From Sphingobium lactosutens DS20 (GTDB lineage Bacteria; Pseudomonadota; Alphaproteobacteria; Sphingomonadales; Sphingomonadaceae), in the NCBI RefSeq assembly GCF_000445105.1, contig NZ_ATDP01000106.1, forward strand, positions 216,881-280,880: a DNA stretch of 64,000 nt, read 5' to 3'. The notes below the pieces were generated by a model. That model was not told the DNA's origin. It saw nothing but the letters and a program-made list of their open reading frames with translations, and ran no database searches. Made by a program: the position numbers and the translations under genes. Shown here one piece after another: positions 54,001 to 61,854 of this stretch (the first letter of the stretch is position 1; every line of letters starts with the position of its first letter).

Positions 54001-54455
54001 GCGCCAGCCTTCTTGGCCTTGGGTTTGAAGTTGGCCTTGCGCTCCGCAATGGCGGTTGTCAGCTGCGGGTCGAGTTCGCCTGCGTTGATAGCTTCGATGA
54101 TCGACGCGATGATGCCGGGCACCTCGGCCAGATTTTCGACCGCGACGGCGTTCATGCCCTTGGCGAATTCCAGCGGCTTGCTGCCATAGCGCAACTGGAA
54201 GAACATCTTGCCGGTCGCATCGGTGAACCAGCCCTTGCGAACGGTGCGCGGCGCATCGACGCGAATTTTCTCGCCTTCCATATTGCTGCGCGTAACCTTC
54301 TTGGTCGCGGTAAAGGTCGTCCCGGCGATCTCAGCTTCGGCCAGCGCCTTCTGCTCTTCCAGATAACGCAGCAGCTTCACACGAAAGCCATGCTGCGATC
54401 CGCTGGCATGGACCGGGCTGGCGGTGGTAAGCCTGAGGGATTTGAGGATCGACAT
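53997..54455 (-). CDS. DUF6641-like protein
   Basis: A 152-aa protein beginning MSILKSLRLTTASPVHASGS, with RKGWFTDATGKMFFQLRYGS and FAKGMNAVAVENL. It resembles small plasmid/island proteins annotated DUF6641; this name is from memory. GGAGAT upstream fixes the start at 54455; the longer open frame upstream is AT-rich non-coding sequence. It is the first gene of the DUF6641-DUF3768-small protein unit. An inverted repeat CTTGCCTT/AAGGCAAG at 54464-54488 lies in its leader. Confidence 0.65.
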   Translation of the reverse strand: MSILKSLRLTTASPVHASGSQHGFRVKLLRYLEEQKALAEAEIAGTTFTATKKVTRSNMEGEKIRVDAPRTVRKGWFTDATGKMFFQLRYGSKPLEFAKGMNAVAVENLAEVPGIIASIIEAINAGELDPQLTTAIAERKANFKPKAKKAGA

Positions 54456-54576
54456 TGTATCTCCTTGCCTTGTTTCTGATAAGGCAAGCGATAATGTCGT
54501 CTGTCCAAAGAGCGACTGGAGATTGGCGTTAAAATTCAGAAAAAATAAGCAAAAATAATTCTGATATCGCCGCCGC

Positions 54577-55131
54577 TTATTTTGAAGAATTGCTGCCCAT
54601 AATTCTATAAACTGTAGCTGCGCTACATTGAATTTTACGTGCAATGGTGCGGGGTTTCATGCCTTCATTATAAAGATTCTGGACAATCGCCGGATCAAAC
54701 CGTTGTTTACCGCCGCGATAAACGCCGCGCGCCTTGGCTTTCTCGATCCCTTCGCGCTGTCGCTCCTGCCTGATGTCGAGTTCAAATTCCGCGACAGCGG
54801 CCAAGATGCCCAGCATGAGCTTGCCATGGCTAGTGGTCGTATCGAGGCCGCCTTGTTGCAAGCAGCGGAACCCGACGCCTTTCGCTGTCAGGGTAGCGAC
54901 GATATTGTGCAGGTCTTGCGCGGATCGGGCAAAGCGGTCGAGCCGGGTGACAAGGAAGGTATCGCCTTCCCGGCAAAAATCGAGGGCGGCTTTCAACTGT
55001 GGCCGGTTCGATGCCGATTTGCCGCTTATCTGCTCTTGAAAGATTTTCTCGACGCCATGGGCAGCAAGTTGCTCCATCTGCACGTCGAGCGATTGATGGG
55101 TTGTGGATACGCGGGCATAGCCGACAAGCAT
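54577..55131 (-). CDS. Serine resolvase/invertase (Tn3 TnpR-like)
   Basis: A 184-aa small serine recombinase: MLVGYARVSTTHQSLDVQ (nucleophile Ser in RVST), TRLDRFARSAQDLHNI and the helix EFELDIRQERQREGI. The C-terminal HTH includes MKPRTIARKIQCSAATVYRI. No Tn3 transposase is nearby. It may resolve multimers of the excised island or be a transposon remnant. A 14-bp inverted repeat at 55191-55240 lies upstream and may be its res site. Confidence 0.92.
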   Translation of the reverse strand: MLVGYARVSTTHQSLDVQMEQLAAHGVEKIFQEQISGKSASNRPQLKAALDFCREGDTFLVTRLDRFARSAQDLHNIVATLTAKGVGFRCLQQGGLDTTTSHGKLMLGILAAVAEFELDIRQERQREGIEKAKARGVYRGGKQRFDPAIVQNLYNEGMKPRTIARKIQCSAATVYRIMGSNSSK

Positions 55132-55190
55132 GGCTCCTCCTTCGGGTGGTTCAAGACCCTGCTGCGATTGTGTCTTTTGGAGGGAAGAGC

Positions 55191-55240
55191 AAGTCTCCCA
55201 AGACGCTTTTCCGCAGTCGGAACAATGTCTTGGGAGGCTT
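55191..55240. repeat. Inverted repeat upstream of the resolvase (possible res/operator)
   Basis: AAGTCTCCCAAGAC (55191-55204) and GTCTTGGGAGGCTT (55227-55240) are inverted copies with one mismatch, 22 bp apart and about 60 bp before the resolvase start. Resolvase binding sites are paired inverted 9-12-mers, so this is a candidate. The rest of 55132-55342 shows no gene. Confidence 0.5.
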
Positions 55241-55342
55241 TAGTCTATTTGTGCCTGTGCGCCCCTGCGCGGGTCGCTGAAGGGATGGCATCTAAAGCGC
55301 AGTTGCCCGATACTACCGCCCTCAGCGCGCTTCATAGGGTAA

Positions 55343-56548
55343 TCAGGCCGCCATAGCTGCGTCCTGTTGCACTGGAAGCGCAGCACGCCCCTTAAACAAT
55401 GGCTTCCTGCCTTCGCCGTATGAGCAGCGTTCCAGGTCAATCGGGTACACTTCGTGTCCTGCAACCAACATTGCTTTGACCGGCGTATCGGCCTCCCAAC
55501 CCAGCACTACGACGCAATTTTCTACGACCGGGGCCTTGTAGCCATATTTGTCGGCGGCGGCGTATAGGGGCGACATCACATATCGTGACAGGTGCCCGGC
55601 AGCAGACGCTTTTCTGCTCGCCTCCCGGATTTCGCTACCGCCAGACTGTTCCAGCCAGCCAATCCATTCTGCGTTTGAAACCGAACGCAGGCGTTCTTCC
55701 GCGCTGTCGGCGGTCGCGAACAATAGGCTAAACTTTTCGTCGCCAAACTCGAACATCGCGCTGGGCGCTTTGGCCAGGTCATTGTGGAAATAGCTGATCG
55801 CGATTTCAGGGCGGCGCTTTTTGCGGGGCAGGGCGATGACCGGCGTTGCCACCTCCTGCGTCACTTCCTCATCACCACCATCTTTCTCTATGATTGTCCT
55901 GGCTTGGGCAAAGCCAGCAGCCGCAGGCTCATGGGCTATCATGGCATGTCCTGGCAGCGCCGCAGGCTCACGGTCGTCATTGGCGAAATCATGGACATCT
56001 GGCGAGCCTGCGAGCCTCATGTCATGCGAAGGAAAAGTCATGGTTCTATCATGATTTATTTCATTTGATTTCATTTCATTGCGCCACCAGAACTCCAGCA
56101 ATTCTACGGCTCTCAGCCCTAAAATGGATGAAAGTAGGGTGAAATCAGGTTGGATGTGGGATGAAATATGGATAAAATGGCGTTGAAATGCGGTCAGCAA
56201 TTCATCCTTTTCATCCTCGGGTTGAAATGCGGGTGAAATTGTTTCGGGCGTCGGCAACGAGATCATCTGGTCCCTGCCTTTGTGTCGAGCATATTTTATC
56301 TGATTGTCCGTCAGCCTGATTTCGCCGTCATAGGTAAAGCTGGTGTGCCGGGTGCGATGCCGGATATTGTCGATGAAGGTCTTTCTCAGGCGCTCGGGCA
56401 ATGCCTGCTTATTCATCAATGTGCGGGTTACGCTGTTCAGGACGTTGATGGTCTGGCGGTCGGAAACATGGCCATTGAGCAGGCCGATGCTTTTCGCGAC
56501 CTCATCGCGCAGATCAAGCCAACGGGGCGTGTAGGATTTCTTTGTCAT
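55343..56548 (-). CDS. Hypothetical island protein (401 aa)
   Basis: No family recognised. The start ATG at 56548 gives MTKKSYTPRWLDLRDEVAKS. The N-terminal 130 residues are basic and helical (RKTFIDNIRHRTRHTSF), and the middle is a low-complexity acidic linker (DGGDEEVTQEV). The C-terminal 180 residues look folded (FEFGDEKFSLLFATADSAEE, VVLGWEADTPVKAML, DLERCSYGEGRKPLF). The basic N-terminus could bind nucleic acid. An exact KorB-type operator lies 210 bp upstream. GC is slightly lower than in the core genome. Confidence 0.6.
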   Translation of the reverse strand: MTKKSYTPRWLDLRDEVAKSIGLLNGHVSDRQTINVLNSVTRTLMNKQALPERLRKTFIDNIRHRTRHTSFTYDGEIRLTDNQIKYARHKGRDQMISLPTPETISPAFQPEDEKDELLTAFQRHFIHISSHIQPDFTLLSSILGLRAVELLEFWWRNEMKSNEINHDRTMTFPSHDMRLAGSPDVHDFANDDREPAALPGHAMIAHEPAAAGFAQARTIIEKDGGDEEVTQEVATPVIALPRKKRRPEIAISYFHNDLAKAPSAMFEFGDEKFSLLFATADSAEERLRSVSNAEWIGWLEQSGGSEIREASRKASAAGHLSRYVMSPLYAAADKYGYKAPVVENCVVVLGWEADTPVKAMLVAGHEVYPIDLERCSYGEGRKPLFKGRAALPVQQDAAMAA

Positions 56549-56757
56549 TATGTTCTGTTCTCCCAATATGAATGAACCTGCTCGGCGGGGTGCATGTCGC
56601 CAAGCAGGTCCAGATTCAGGAAAACAGGAACGATGGATCGACGCTCGAACAGCGAATGCACCCACCGTTCAGATTATTTAGCGCGGGGATTTATCCCCCC
56701 GCCTCACCTCATGATATTTAATGTGGCCGCGCCGCGTCATTATTCATCTCAGGAAAA

Positions 56758-56770
56758 TTTAGCCGCTAAA
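56758..56770 (+). promoter_or_regulatory. KorB-operator site B (exact match)
   Basis: TTTAGCCGCTAAA is identical to the consensus operator of RK2/RP4 KorB (TTTAGCSGCTAAA). It overlaps the stop codon of the 247-aa gene and lies upstream of the 401-aa gene on the minus strand. KorB is a ParB-family repressor of broad-host-range plasmids; no korB is recognised in this window. Confidence 0.65.
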
Positions 56771-57509
56771 CTTTTAAGGTCTGCCGAAGTGTGGGCAGGA
56801 GGGCTTGCAACGTTGCGCTGTTGAATGAGGCGGTTGGTATTGCGGCCAGCAAATCAACGAGAGTTGGCGATGCTGCAAATAGCAACATTTCTGTCCGCTG
56901 ACGGCGATTGCTCAGCCCCATTTGATTGAGATACGCCAAATATGCCTTATATGCGTCCTTGCGCGGGATGCTGGACGCGCCGATGCAGAGGTTCTGTAGC
57001 CGCGCAGCTTCAACCGGAATCGTTTTGATTTGGGTCGACGGGATGCGGAACCAAACCCGTATTTCTCCAAGTATCACAGCCTGAATGGCATTGAGCGACA
57101 GCGCTACCCGCGCGTCGTAAATCGGATACGTACGGGGACTGTGGATGGATATGATCTTAGACCACGAAGAAACGCCCTGCATGCCAAGACCGATGAGATC
57201 GCGAGAGCGCATGCCAGAATATCGTTCGAGGGTTTCAGGGTTATTTGATTTTACGCCACCCCAATCGCTAACATAATGTTTCGCAAGCGCAATTCGTTCA
57301 GCCATATCACGTTTAGCCGAAGCGTTGCGCCATTTTTCATGCATTTCCTTGCGAAAGGCGATGTTCTTTTCAGGCGCAGTTCCAGGAAATTTAGCGCTGA
57401 GCTTATGGTTTGCGGTGTATATGTGCCTGAGCTTTGGAAGCCAGCGTGCCAGTTCCTTGCCTACGAGTTCCGCGCCCTGCCTGTGCAGCAAACCGTTCAT
57501 CTGCTGCAT
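56766..57509 (-). CDS. Hypothetical island protein (247 aa)
   Basis: No family recognised. Contains VSSWSKIISIHSPRTYPIYD followed by ARVALSL, a helical arrangement also seen in uncharacterised helix-hairpin-helix-like proteins; this likeness is weak. The ATG at 57509 is chosen because it lies 1 bp after the stop of the upstream gene with AAGGAA in the right place. An in-frame ATG at 57536 would overlap that gene. Co-translated with the 518-aa gene and divergent from the DpdA-like gene. Confidence 0.6.
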   Translation of the reverse strand: MQQMNGLLHRQGAELVGKELARWLPKLRHIYTANHKLSAKFPGTAPEKNIAFRKEMHEKWRNASAKRDMAERIALAKHYVSDWGGVKSNNPETLERYSGMRSRDLIGLGMQGVSSWSKIISIHSPRTYPIYDARVALSLNAIQAVILGEIRVWFRIPSTQIKTIPVEAARLQNLCIGASSIPRKDAYKAYLAYLNQMGLSNRRQRTEMLLFAASPTLVDLLAAIPTASFNSATLQALLPTLRQTLKV

Positions 57510-57510
57510 G

Positions 57511-59067
57511 TCATATTTCCTTGCATACTTGCGCATAATGCATGCCGTTGCTGATGACCATGGGCAGGAGTGTCATCAGCATGTCATGCTTGTCGCCATC
57601 TGCCGGGAAAGCGACATTGAACTGAATGGTTGCATCCGCGACATCGCTGTTCAGAAACCAGCCCGTGGCATCGCACTCGCAGCTGCTGAGCGTTCGACAA
57701 ATGCGCTCGACATCGGTGATGGCAAGCCAACGAGGTTCGACAAATTCGGTCTTTCGCGTAGTGCTCAGGAAATCGGCTGCAATGTTAGGGGCATCTTCCC
57801 TAACGATTTGCAGCGCCTTTCCATTCAGATTCATCGCCAATCGGCGGGGCGGATTCCGCAGCACTTTGCGCTGCGCGTTTAGCCGTTTCGTGTCAGCTCG
57901 CCATAAATCGATAAAGGCCAGAATATTGGGGAGAACGGCATGGTTGAGAGAAACGCCATGCTGGCCCTTCATGATCGGCGCGCCCATGCGGAACGTCTTG
58001 TCCGCTGAAAGCGGAGCAAGGGAAATGACCTTATGCGTGGGCGTCGTTGCAGTCAGGGTGTAAGCTTCTGTGTCGCCGCTGTTCTTGGCAATACTCCAGC
58101 CATCAAATCGGCCGAAGTTAGCCTGCAAATCCTGTGCTTCGACGAGGCCAAGCGCAACCGCATGATCGATGGGAAGGGTTGGAAGATGCCCTTCCAGCAC
58201 CATCCCCGCCCACATAAAGCTATAGGCTGTGGAAACCGCATCGACATGGCAGGTTGCTTTTCCACGCTCCATGCGATTGACAATCCGCAAATAGTAGTCG
58301 CTGAGGCCTTGAGCATCGGTTAGCCCCAAGATGAGGTCGATGGCGCGATGCAGGCGGCCCAGCGGTCGCTCTGCCGATTTCTCCTGCTGGGTGGCTTGCG
58401 TCGGCACCAGTTTCAACAACAGCGGATCAATCTTGCTGCTGTCCGTGTCGAGCAGCCGCAGGATCGACGCATTATTGCTGCCGTCAATTTCCACCAGCAC
58501 AGTGGCAAAGCCTTTATGCTGCGTCGCCTCGGGCATGGCGACAGATGGGGAGCGCGGCCCGCTCGTCAGCACTGATCCAGCTCGCTCCAGCCGCGATTGC
58601 TTGGCGCTGGCGTTGATCTGTCGGGCCGTGCTGTTGGCGAATTCCGCCGCTTCTTCCAGCCGCGCTTTTATGCCTTTGTCCATCAGCCACTGCCGAAAAT
58701 CTTCCACGGACACCTTCATCTGGTGCGCGTGGTGTAATACTTGGGCATATTGGGATTTGAGCGAGGCGGACAGGTCCGTGAACGTATAGGGTAACAAGGC
58801 GATATAGGGATTGCCCTGTGCGGGTTTATTCCATTTGCCGTTGCGATGCTCGATAAACTGTTGCGTTAACGGCCGATCTTTCCCGTCGAATATGGCGCGC
58901 GCCATCTCCCCGAAATCATAAAGATCGGCCAACGTGGCATACAGTTTGGCAACCGTGCCTTTCTCATGCTGCTCATAGTCCTGCGCCTTTTGCCGGATTG
59001 CAGCGAAGGCGTCTTGCAGTTCGTCAAACTGCGCGTCGGGTGAGTTGCTTTTCAATACAAGCGGCAT
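57511..59067 (-). CDS. Hypothetical island protein (518 aa), divergent from the DpdA-like gene
   Basis: No family recognised. The N-terminal half is helical (LQDAFAAIRQKAQDYEQHEK; LEEAAEFANSTARQIN). The C-terminal half is mixed, with DHAVALGLVEAQDLQANFGRF and VEPRWLAITDVERI. No ATPase, nuclease or HTH motif is visible. It heads a two-gene unit with the 247-aa protein, separated by one base, and shares a 126-bp divergent promoter region with the transglycosylase-like gene. A joint function with that enzyme is therefore plausible. Confidence 0.6.
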   Translation of the reverse strand: MPLVLKSNSPDAQFDELQDAFAAIRQKAQDYEQHEKGTVAKLYATLADLYDFGEMARAIFDGKDRPLTQQFIEHRNGKWNKPAQGNPYIALLPYTFTDLSASLKSQYAQVLHHAHQMKVSVEDFRQWLMDKGIKARLEEAAEFANSTARQINASAKQSRLERAGSVLTSGPRSPSVAMPEATQHKGFATVLVEIDGSNNASILRLLDTDSSKIDPLLLKLVPTQATQQEKSAERPLGRLHRAIDLILGLTDAQGLSDYYLRIVNRMERGKATCHVDAVSTAYSFMWAGMVLEGHLPTLPIDHAVALGLVEAQDLQANFGRFDGWSIAKNSGDTEAYTLTATTPTHKVISLAPLSADKTFRMGAPIMKGQHGVSLNHAVLPNILAFIDLWRADTKRLNAQRKVLRNPPRRLAMNLNGKALQIVREDAPNIAADFLSTTRKTEFVEPRWLAITDVERICRTLSSCECDATGWFLNSDVADATIQFNVAFPADGDKHDMLMTLLPMVISNGMHYAQVCKEI

Positions 59068-59095
59068 GTGGTCCTCGGATGATGTCCTCAGAATC

Positions 59096-59108
59096 TCTAC
59101 CGGCTAAA
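59096..59108 (-). promoter_or_regulatory. KorB-operator-like site C
   Basis: On the minus strand TTTAGCCGGTAGA matches the KorB operator at 11 of 13 positions. It is 28 bp upstream of the 518-aa gene and 86 bp before the DpdA-like gene, placed to control either or both. Confidence 0.45.
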
Positions 59109-59193
59109 ATCTTTTCAAAGGGTTGCAGTCGTTACGCTTACGATTTTTAAATCTGCGCACGGGCATGGCAGGCCATCGAAGGAGACGTCACCC

Positions 59194-60645
59194 ATGCTGA
59201 CCAAAGCTGACCTGTTGGCCCAGAACCGCGCAATCTATCTACCCGCGATCAGTGCCAACTATGCTAATTTCGCGAGGAACGGGGCCTTCAAGCGCAAGGT
59301 TGGTGGCCTGATCCCTGCCGATCTTGATTTCCTCGATCCATCGAATCGCTATTTTGCCTACCCTTTCGCACTCTACAGCGCGGGGCAGGTAATCCGCACG
59401 CCCAATAAGCTGCCCAAGGCCTGTATGGTGGCTCAGCGAGATCGCAATGAAACTATCGTCCTGGGTGACAGCGGCGGCTTTCAGGTGTCTCGTGGCACCA
59501 TTGAATTCGAGAAGGACACAACGGCACGCCGGATGCTGAAATGGATGGAGGGCGTGGCCGACTGGTCCATGGTTATGGACTTTCCAACCGGCGGCATCGG
59601 TCCCGGTTTCATGAAGCCCCATGTCGAACGTCTGATTGCGGAGGGGCATGATCTCTCAGCGATGTGCAAGGCCAATGGCCAGTCCCTCGATTTCAATGCC
59701 TGTCTGCTCCAGACCCAAATCAACAACGACCAGTTTGTGGCTGAGCGCACGGCAGGGGCTACCGGCCTGCTCAACGTGCTACAAGGACGAAACGAAGCCG
59801 AGAGCAAGGCGTGGTATGAGGCAGTCAAACATTATCCGTTTGAAGGCATCGCGTTTGCGGGTGCACACCAGAATCATTTCAGCTTATTGCTGCGCCGTCT
59901 CTATGATCTTCACATCGACGGCCAACTGCAAAAATGTGCGTGGGTCCACGTTCTGGGCGTCTCGACCCTCGACATCGGTTGCCTGCTGACCAAGGTGCAG
60001 CGGTGCGTCCGGGAACACTGGGGCTATCCCGATTTCCAGATCAGCTTCGACAGCGCCAGCCCGTTCATCAACGCCGCCAATAATGGAATGATTATTGGGC
60101 AGACGCTGGACGCTTACGGCTGGACGATCCGCACTGCTGGCATTGCCACAGTCGGGAGCAATGACTTGCCGTTATCGGTCAGCGATTTCTGTACTTCCAA
60201 GCTTCACAGGAAAACTGATCGCCTCGGGCGTGAGATGATCGCAGCCCGCACCGCTACCGGAAACAGGATCGGCATGGCTGATTTGTGTGTCGGTAAAGCC
60301 AAGATTGCGGGGCAGCGTGACCGATCTGGCCTTGATGTCGATGGCAGCTATCTCCTGATGTACCATAATGTGCAGGCTTTCGTCACAGCACATGCAAAGG
60401 CGCATGAGGTGTTCTTCGGGCCGGAGCAATGGCGGATACCGCTCGACACATTAAGCATCGCGGGCGCCATTGATGTGATGTTTAGAGGGGAGCCGATTAC
60501 GAGCGCCATGGGCGGCGTCGTTTACGCGCCAGTTCGCGATCCAATTAGCCATATCAAGCGGTGCCAAATTTGGCTCGATAGGCTTGCGATTCAACGCACA
60601 CGGCCAACATCACGGATAGGCTACAATATAGGGCAAGCGGCATAG
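59194..60645 (+). CDS. TGT-superfamily transglycosylase, DpdA-like
   Basis: A 483-aa relative of tRNA-guanine transglycosylase. VLGDSGGFQVSRGT (Asp at residue 92) corresponds to the TGT general-base motif DSGGFQ. LNVLQGRNEAES matches the GIVQGG strand. HVLGVSTLDIG matches the LMGVG loop, and FQISFDSASPF (Asp 286) matches the nucleophile motif FDCVLPTR. The CxCxxC zinc site of tRNA-acting TGT is not visible. TGT paralogues of this sort (DpdA) insert 7-deazaguanine bases into DNA in restriction systems and phages. No preQ0 or Dpd restriction genes are visible here. Location on an island beside unknown genes fits DNA modification better than tRNA queuosine. GGAGA precedes the start. Confidence 0.78.
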   Translation: MLTKADLLAQNRAIYLPAISANYANFARNGAFKRKVGGLIPADLDFLDPSNRYFAYPFALYSAGQVIRTPNKLPKACMVAQRDRNETIVLGDSGGFQVSRGTIEFEKDTTARRMLKWMEGVADWSMVMDFPTGGIGPGFMKPHVERLIAEGHDLSAMCKANGQSLDFNACLLQTQINNDQFVAERTAGATGLLNVLQGRNEAESKAWYEAVKHYPFEGIAFAGAHQNHFSLLLRRLYDLHIDGQLQKCAWVHVLGVSTLDIGCLLTKVQRCVREHWGYPDFQISFDSASPFINAANNGMIIGQTLDAYGWTIRTAGIATVGSNDLPLSVSDFCTSKLHRKTDRLGREMIAARTATGNRIGMADLCVGKAKIAGQRDRSGLDVDGSYLLMYHNVQAFVTAHAKAHEVFFGPEQWRIPLDTLSIAGAIDVMFRGEPITSAMGGVVYAPVRDPISHIKRCQIWLDRLAIQRTRPTSRIGYNIGQAA

Positions 60646-60702
60646 TCAAATAAAATTTCGATCGCGTTATAATTCCTATCTGAGAGAAGGAAATTTTACA
60701 GA

Positions 60703-61041
60703 ATGAATGACCATAATTTGGAAAAATTGCTTGCTGAATTTGTTGAGAAAATTAATCCTCTAATGCCGTTCATGGCAAATGAGCGAGGTATTATTCCAAC
60801 CAATCTTAGAAATATCTCTCCTGACGAGTGGTTGGTAAATAAGGCCGCAATATGGAGGTTCGCAAAAGAGTGTGAGGGTATGGATCAATGGCCTGAAAAT
60901 CGCCAGAGGAGCTACAGGTCTAACATGGCAATCTATCAGGATTCTTTAGATGCCGCCCATCGCTACATAGTTGCGCGTGATTTTAACGAATTTCGAGAGG
61001 ACAAGTGGCGGGTTTTAGCAAAGGTTGCAATTCAGCCATAA
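60703..61041 (+). CDS. Hypothetical AT-rich island protein (112 aa)
   Basis: A helical, soluble protein beginning MNDHNLEKLLAEFVEKINPL, with Trp-rich SPDEWLVNKAAIWRFAKE. AGAAGGAAATT upstream is a good ribosome binding site. The codon use is AT-rich, unlike the rest of the island, suggesting a separate recent origin. No family recognised. It follows the DpdA-like gene by 57 bp; 61042-61147 beyond it shows nothing. Confidence 0.55.
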   Translation: MNDHNLEKLLAEFVEKINPLMPFMANERGIIPTNLRNISPDEWLVNKAAIWRFAKECEGMDQWPENRQRSYRSNMAIYQDSLDAAHRYIVARDFNEFREDKWRVLAKVAIQP

Positions 61042-61147
61042 ATCACTTCGCTGGTCGGCGAGATGACAAAATTACTCAGCGGCGGAATATGCAGGCGCTC
61101 GAAGCGATGTGCTTGCTTATGCATAAGAAAATATAAATTAGCTCAAT

Positions 61148-61777
61148 TCAACTGCTTAACATATCAATGCCGTTATTATAATGGTGCCAGGCCATGATGG
61201 CGGCCGCGCCGCGATGCGGGCGCCAGCCTTCAGCAACCTGTCGGGTCAACGCTTCGCTCGGCCGATCGGGCAGGCCCAGAATGCGCCCGATCTCGATCTG
61301 CACGGCCAGGTCGCCCGCCGGCCAGATGTCGGGGCGGCCTTCGGCGAACAGCAAATAGATTTCCGCCGACCAGCGGCCAATGCCCTTGATCTGAACCAGC
61401 TGCGCGATCGCCTCCTCATCATCGGCGGGCAGGGCATGCAGGTCAATGCCGCCCGACACCACCAATTCCGCCAGGCTGCGGGCATAGCCCTGTTTCTGCC
61501 GCGACAGGCCGCAAGCCCGCAGCGCGTCGAAGTCGCGCGCCAGCAGCGCTTGCGGCGCACAGCCTTCGCCCAGTTCCGCCTCCAGCTTGCGCCAGACGGC
61601 GGCCGCCGACGCCACGCTCACCTGCTGCCCCACGATCGTTCGCAGCAATGTCTCATAGCCCGGCGCCCGGACGCGGGGCGCAGGATAGCCCACCCGCGCG
61701 ATCGCCGCTGCAAAGCCAGGCTCCACCGCCGCGATCGCGTCCAGGCTTTCGCGCATCTGTTCTGCCGTCGTCACCAT
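61148..61777 (-). CDS. DNA-3-methyladenine glycosylase II (AlkA-like), 3' end replaced by the island
   Basis: Base-excision repair enzyme of the HhH-GPD superfamily that removes alkylated bases, about 209 aa. LLRTIVGQQVSVASA opens the fold. The helix-hairpin-helix is LVQIKGIGRWSAEI and the catalytic Asp is in WPAGDLAVQ. The last 8 residues (NGIDMLSS) are encoded by island DNA; the native ending, found left of the island, is TEVL. ATG 61777 is preferred; a GTG at 61822 is the longest alternative. It is divergent from the ferredoxin gene. Confidence 0.88.
   Translation of the reverse strand: MVTTAEQMRESLDAIAAVEPGFAAAIARVGYPAPRVRAPGYETLLRTIVGQQVSVASAAAVWRKLEAELGEGCAPQALLARDFDALRACGLSRQKQGYARSLAELVVSGGIDLHALPADDEEAIAQLVQIKGIGRWSAEIYLLFAEGRPDIWPAGDLAVQIEIGRILGLPDRPSEALTRQVAEGWRPHRGAAAIMAWHHYNNGIDMLSS
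61176..61190 (+). other. attR core
   Basis: TTATAATGGTGCCAG, the second copy of the island boundary. It lies in the codons for W-H-H-Y-N at the end of the glycosylase gene. Sequence left of it (from 61175) belongs to the island, including the arm CTTAACATATCAATGC (61155-61170). That arm mirrors GCATTGCGTTAAG at 41540-41552. Confidence 0.88.
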
Positions 61778-61854
61778 CTCTGCGTCCAGCGAGCCCTTGA
61801 TTTCGCGGCGTCCCTCCGCCACAGCGGCGAAGAAAATTCTAGGGGATTGGATAG

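Larger units (their letters stand above)
41515..61190 (+). mobile_element. Serine-integrase genomic island (19.7 kb)
   Basis: Bounded by the 15-bp direct repeat TTATAATGGTGCCAG at 41515-41529 and 61176-61190. The first inside gene is a large serine recombinase. The target is the end of an AlkA-like glycosylase gene: the codons TGG CAC CAT TAT AA are kept at both ends. Outside left, the frame continues as N-T-E-V-L-stop, the presumed original C-terminus. At the right, the island supplies N-G-I-D-M-L-S-S-stop. Cargo: an IS element, a type III R-M operon with helicase and GcrA-like partner, DUF3768/DUF6641/resolvase genes, unrecognised genes, and a TGT/DpdA-like enzyme. No conjugation genes are visible, so it is an integrative but not self-transmissible element as far as can be seen. 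Confidence 0.9.

Noticed and set aside
61042..61147. Possible gene or RNA between the AT-rich hypothetical gene and attR
   Set aside because: No start with a ribosome binding site and no stable fold seen; the sequence is AT-rich spacer.
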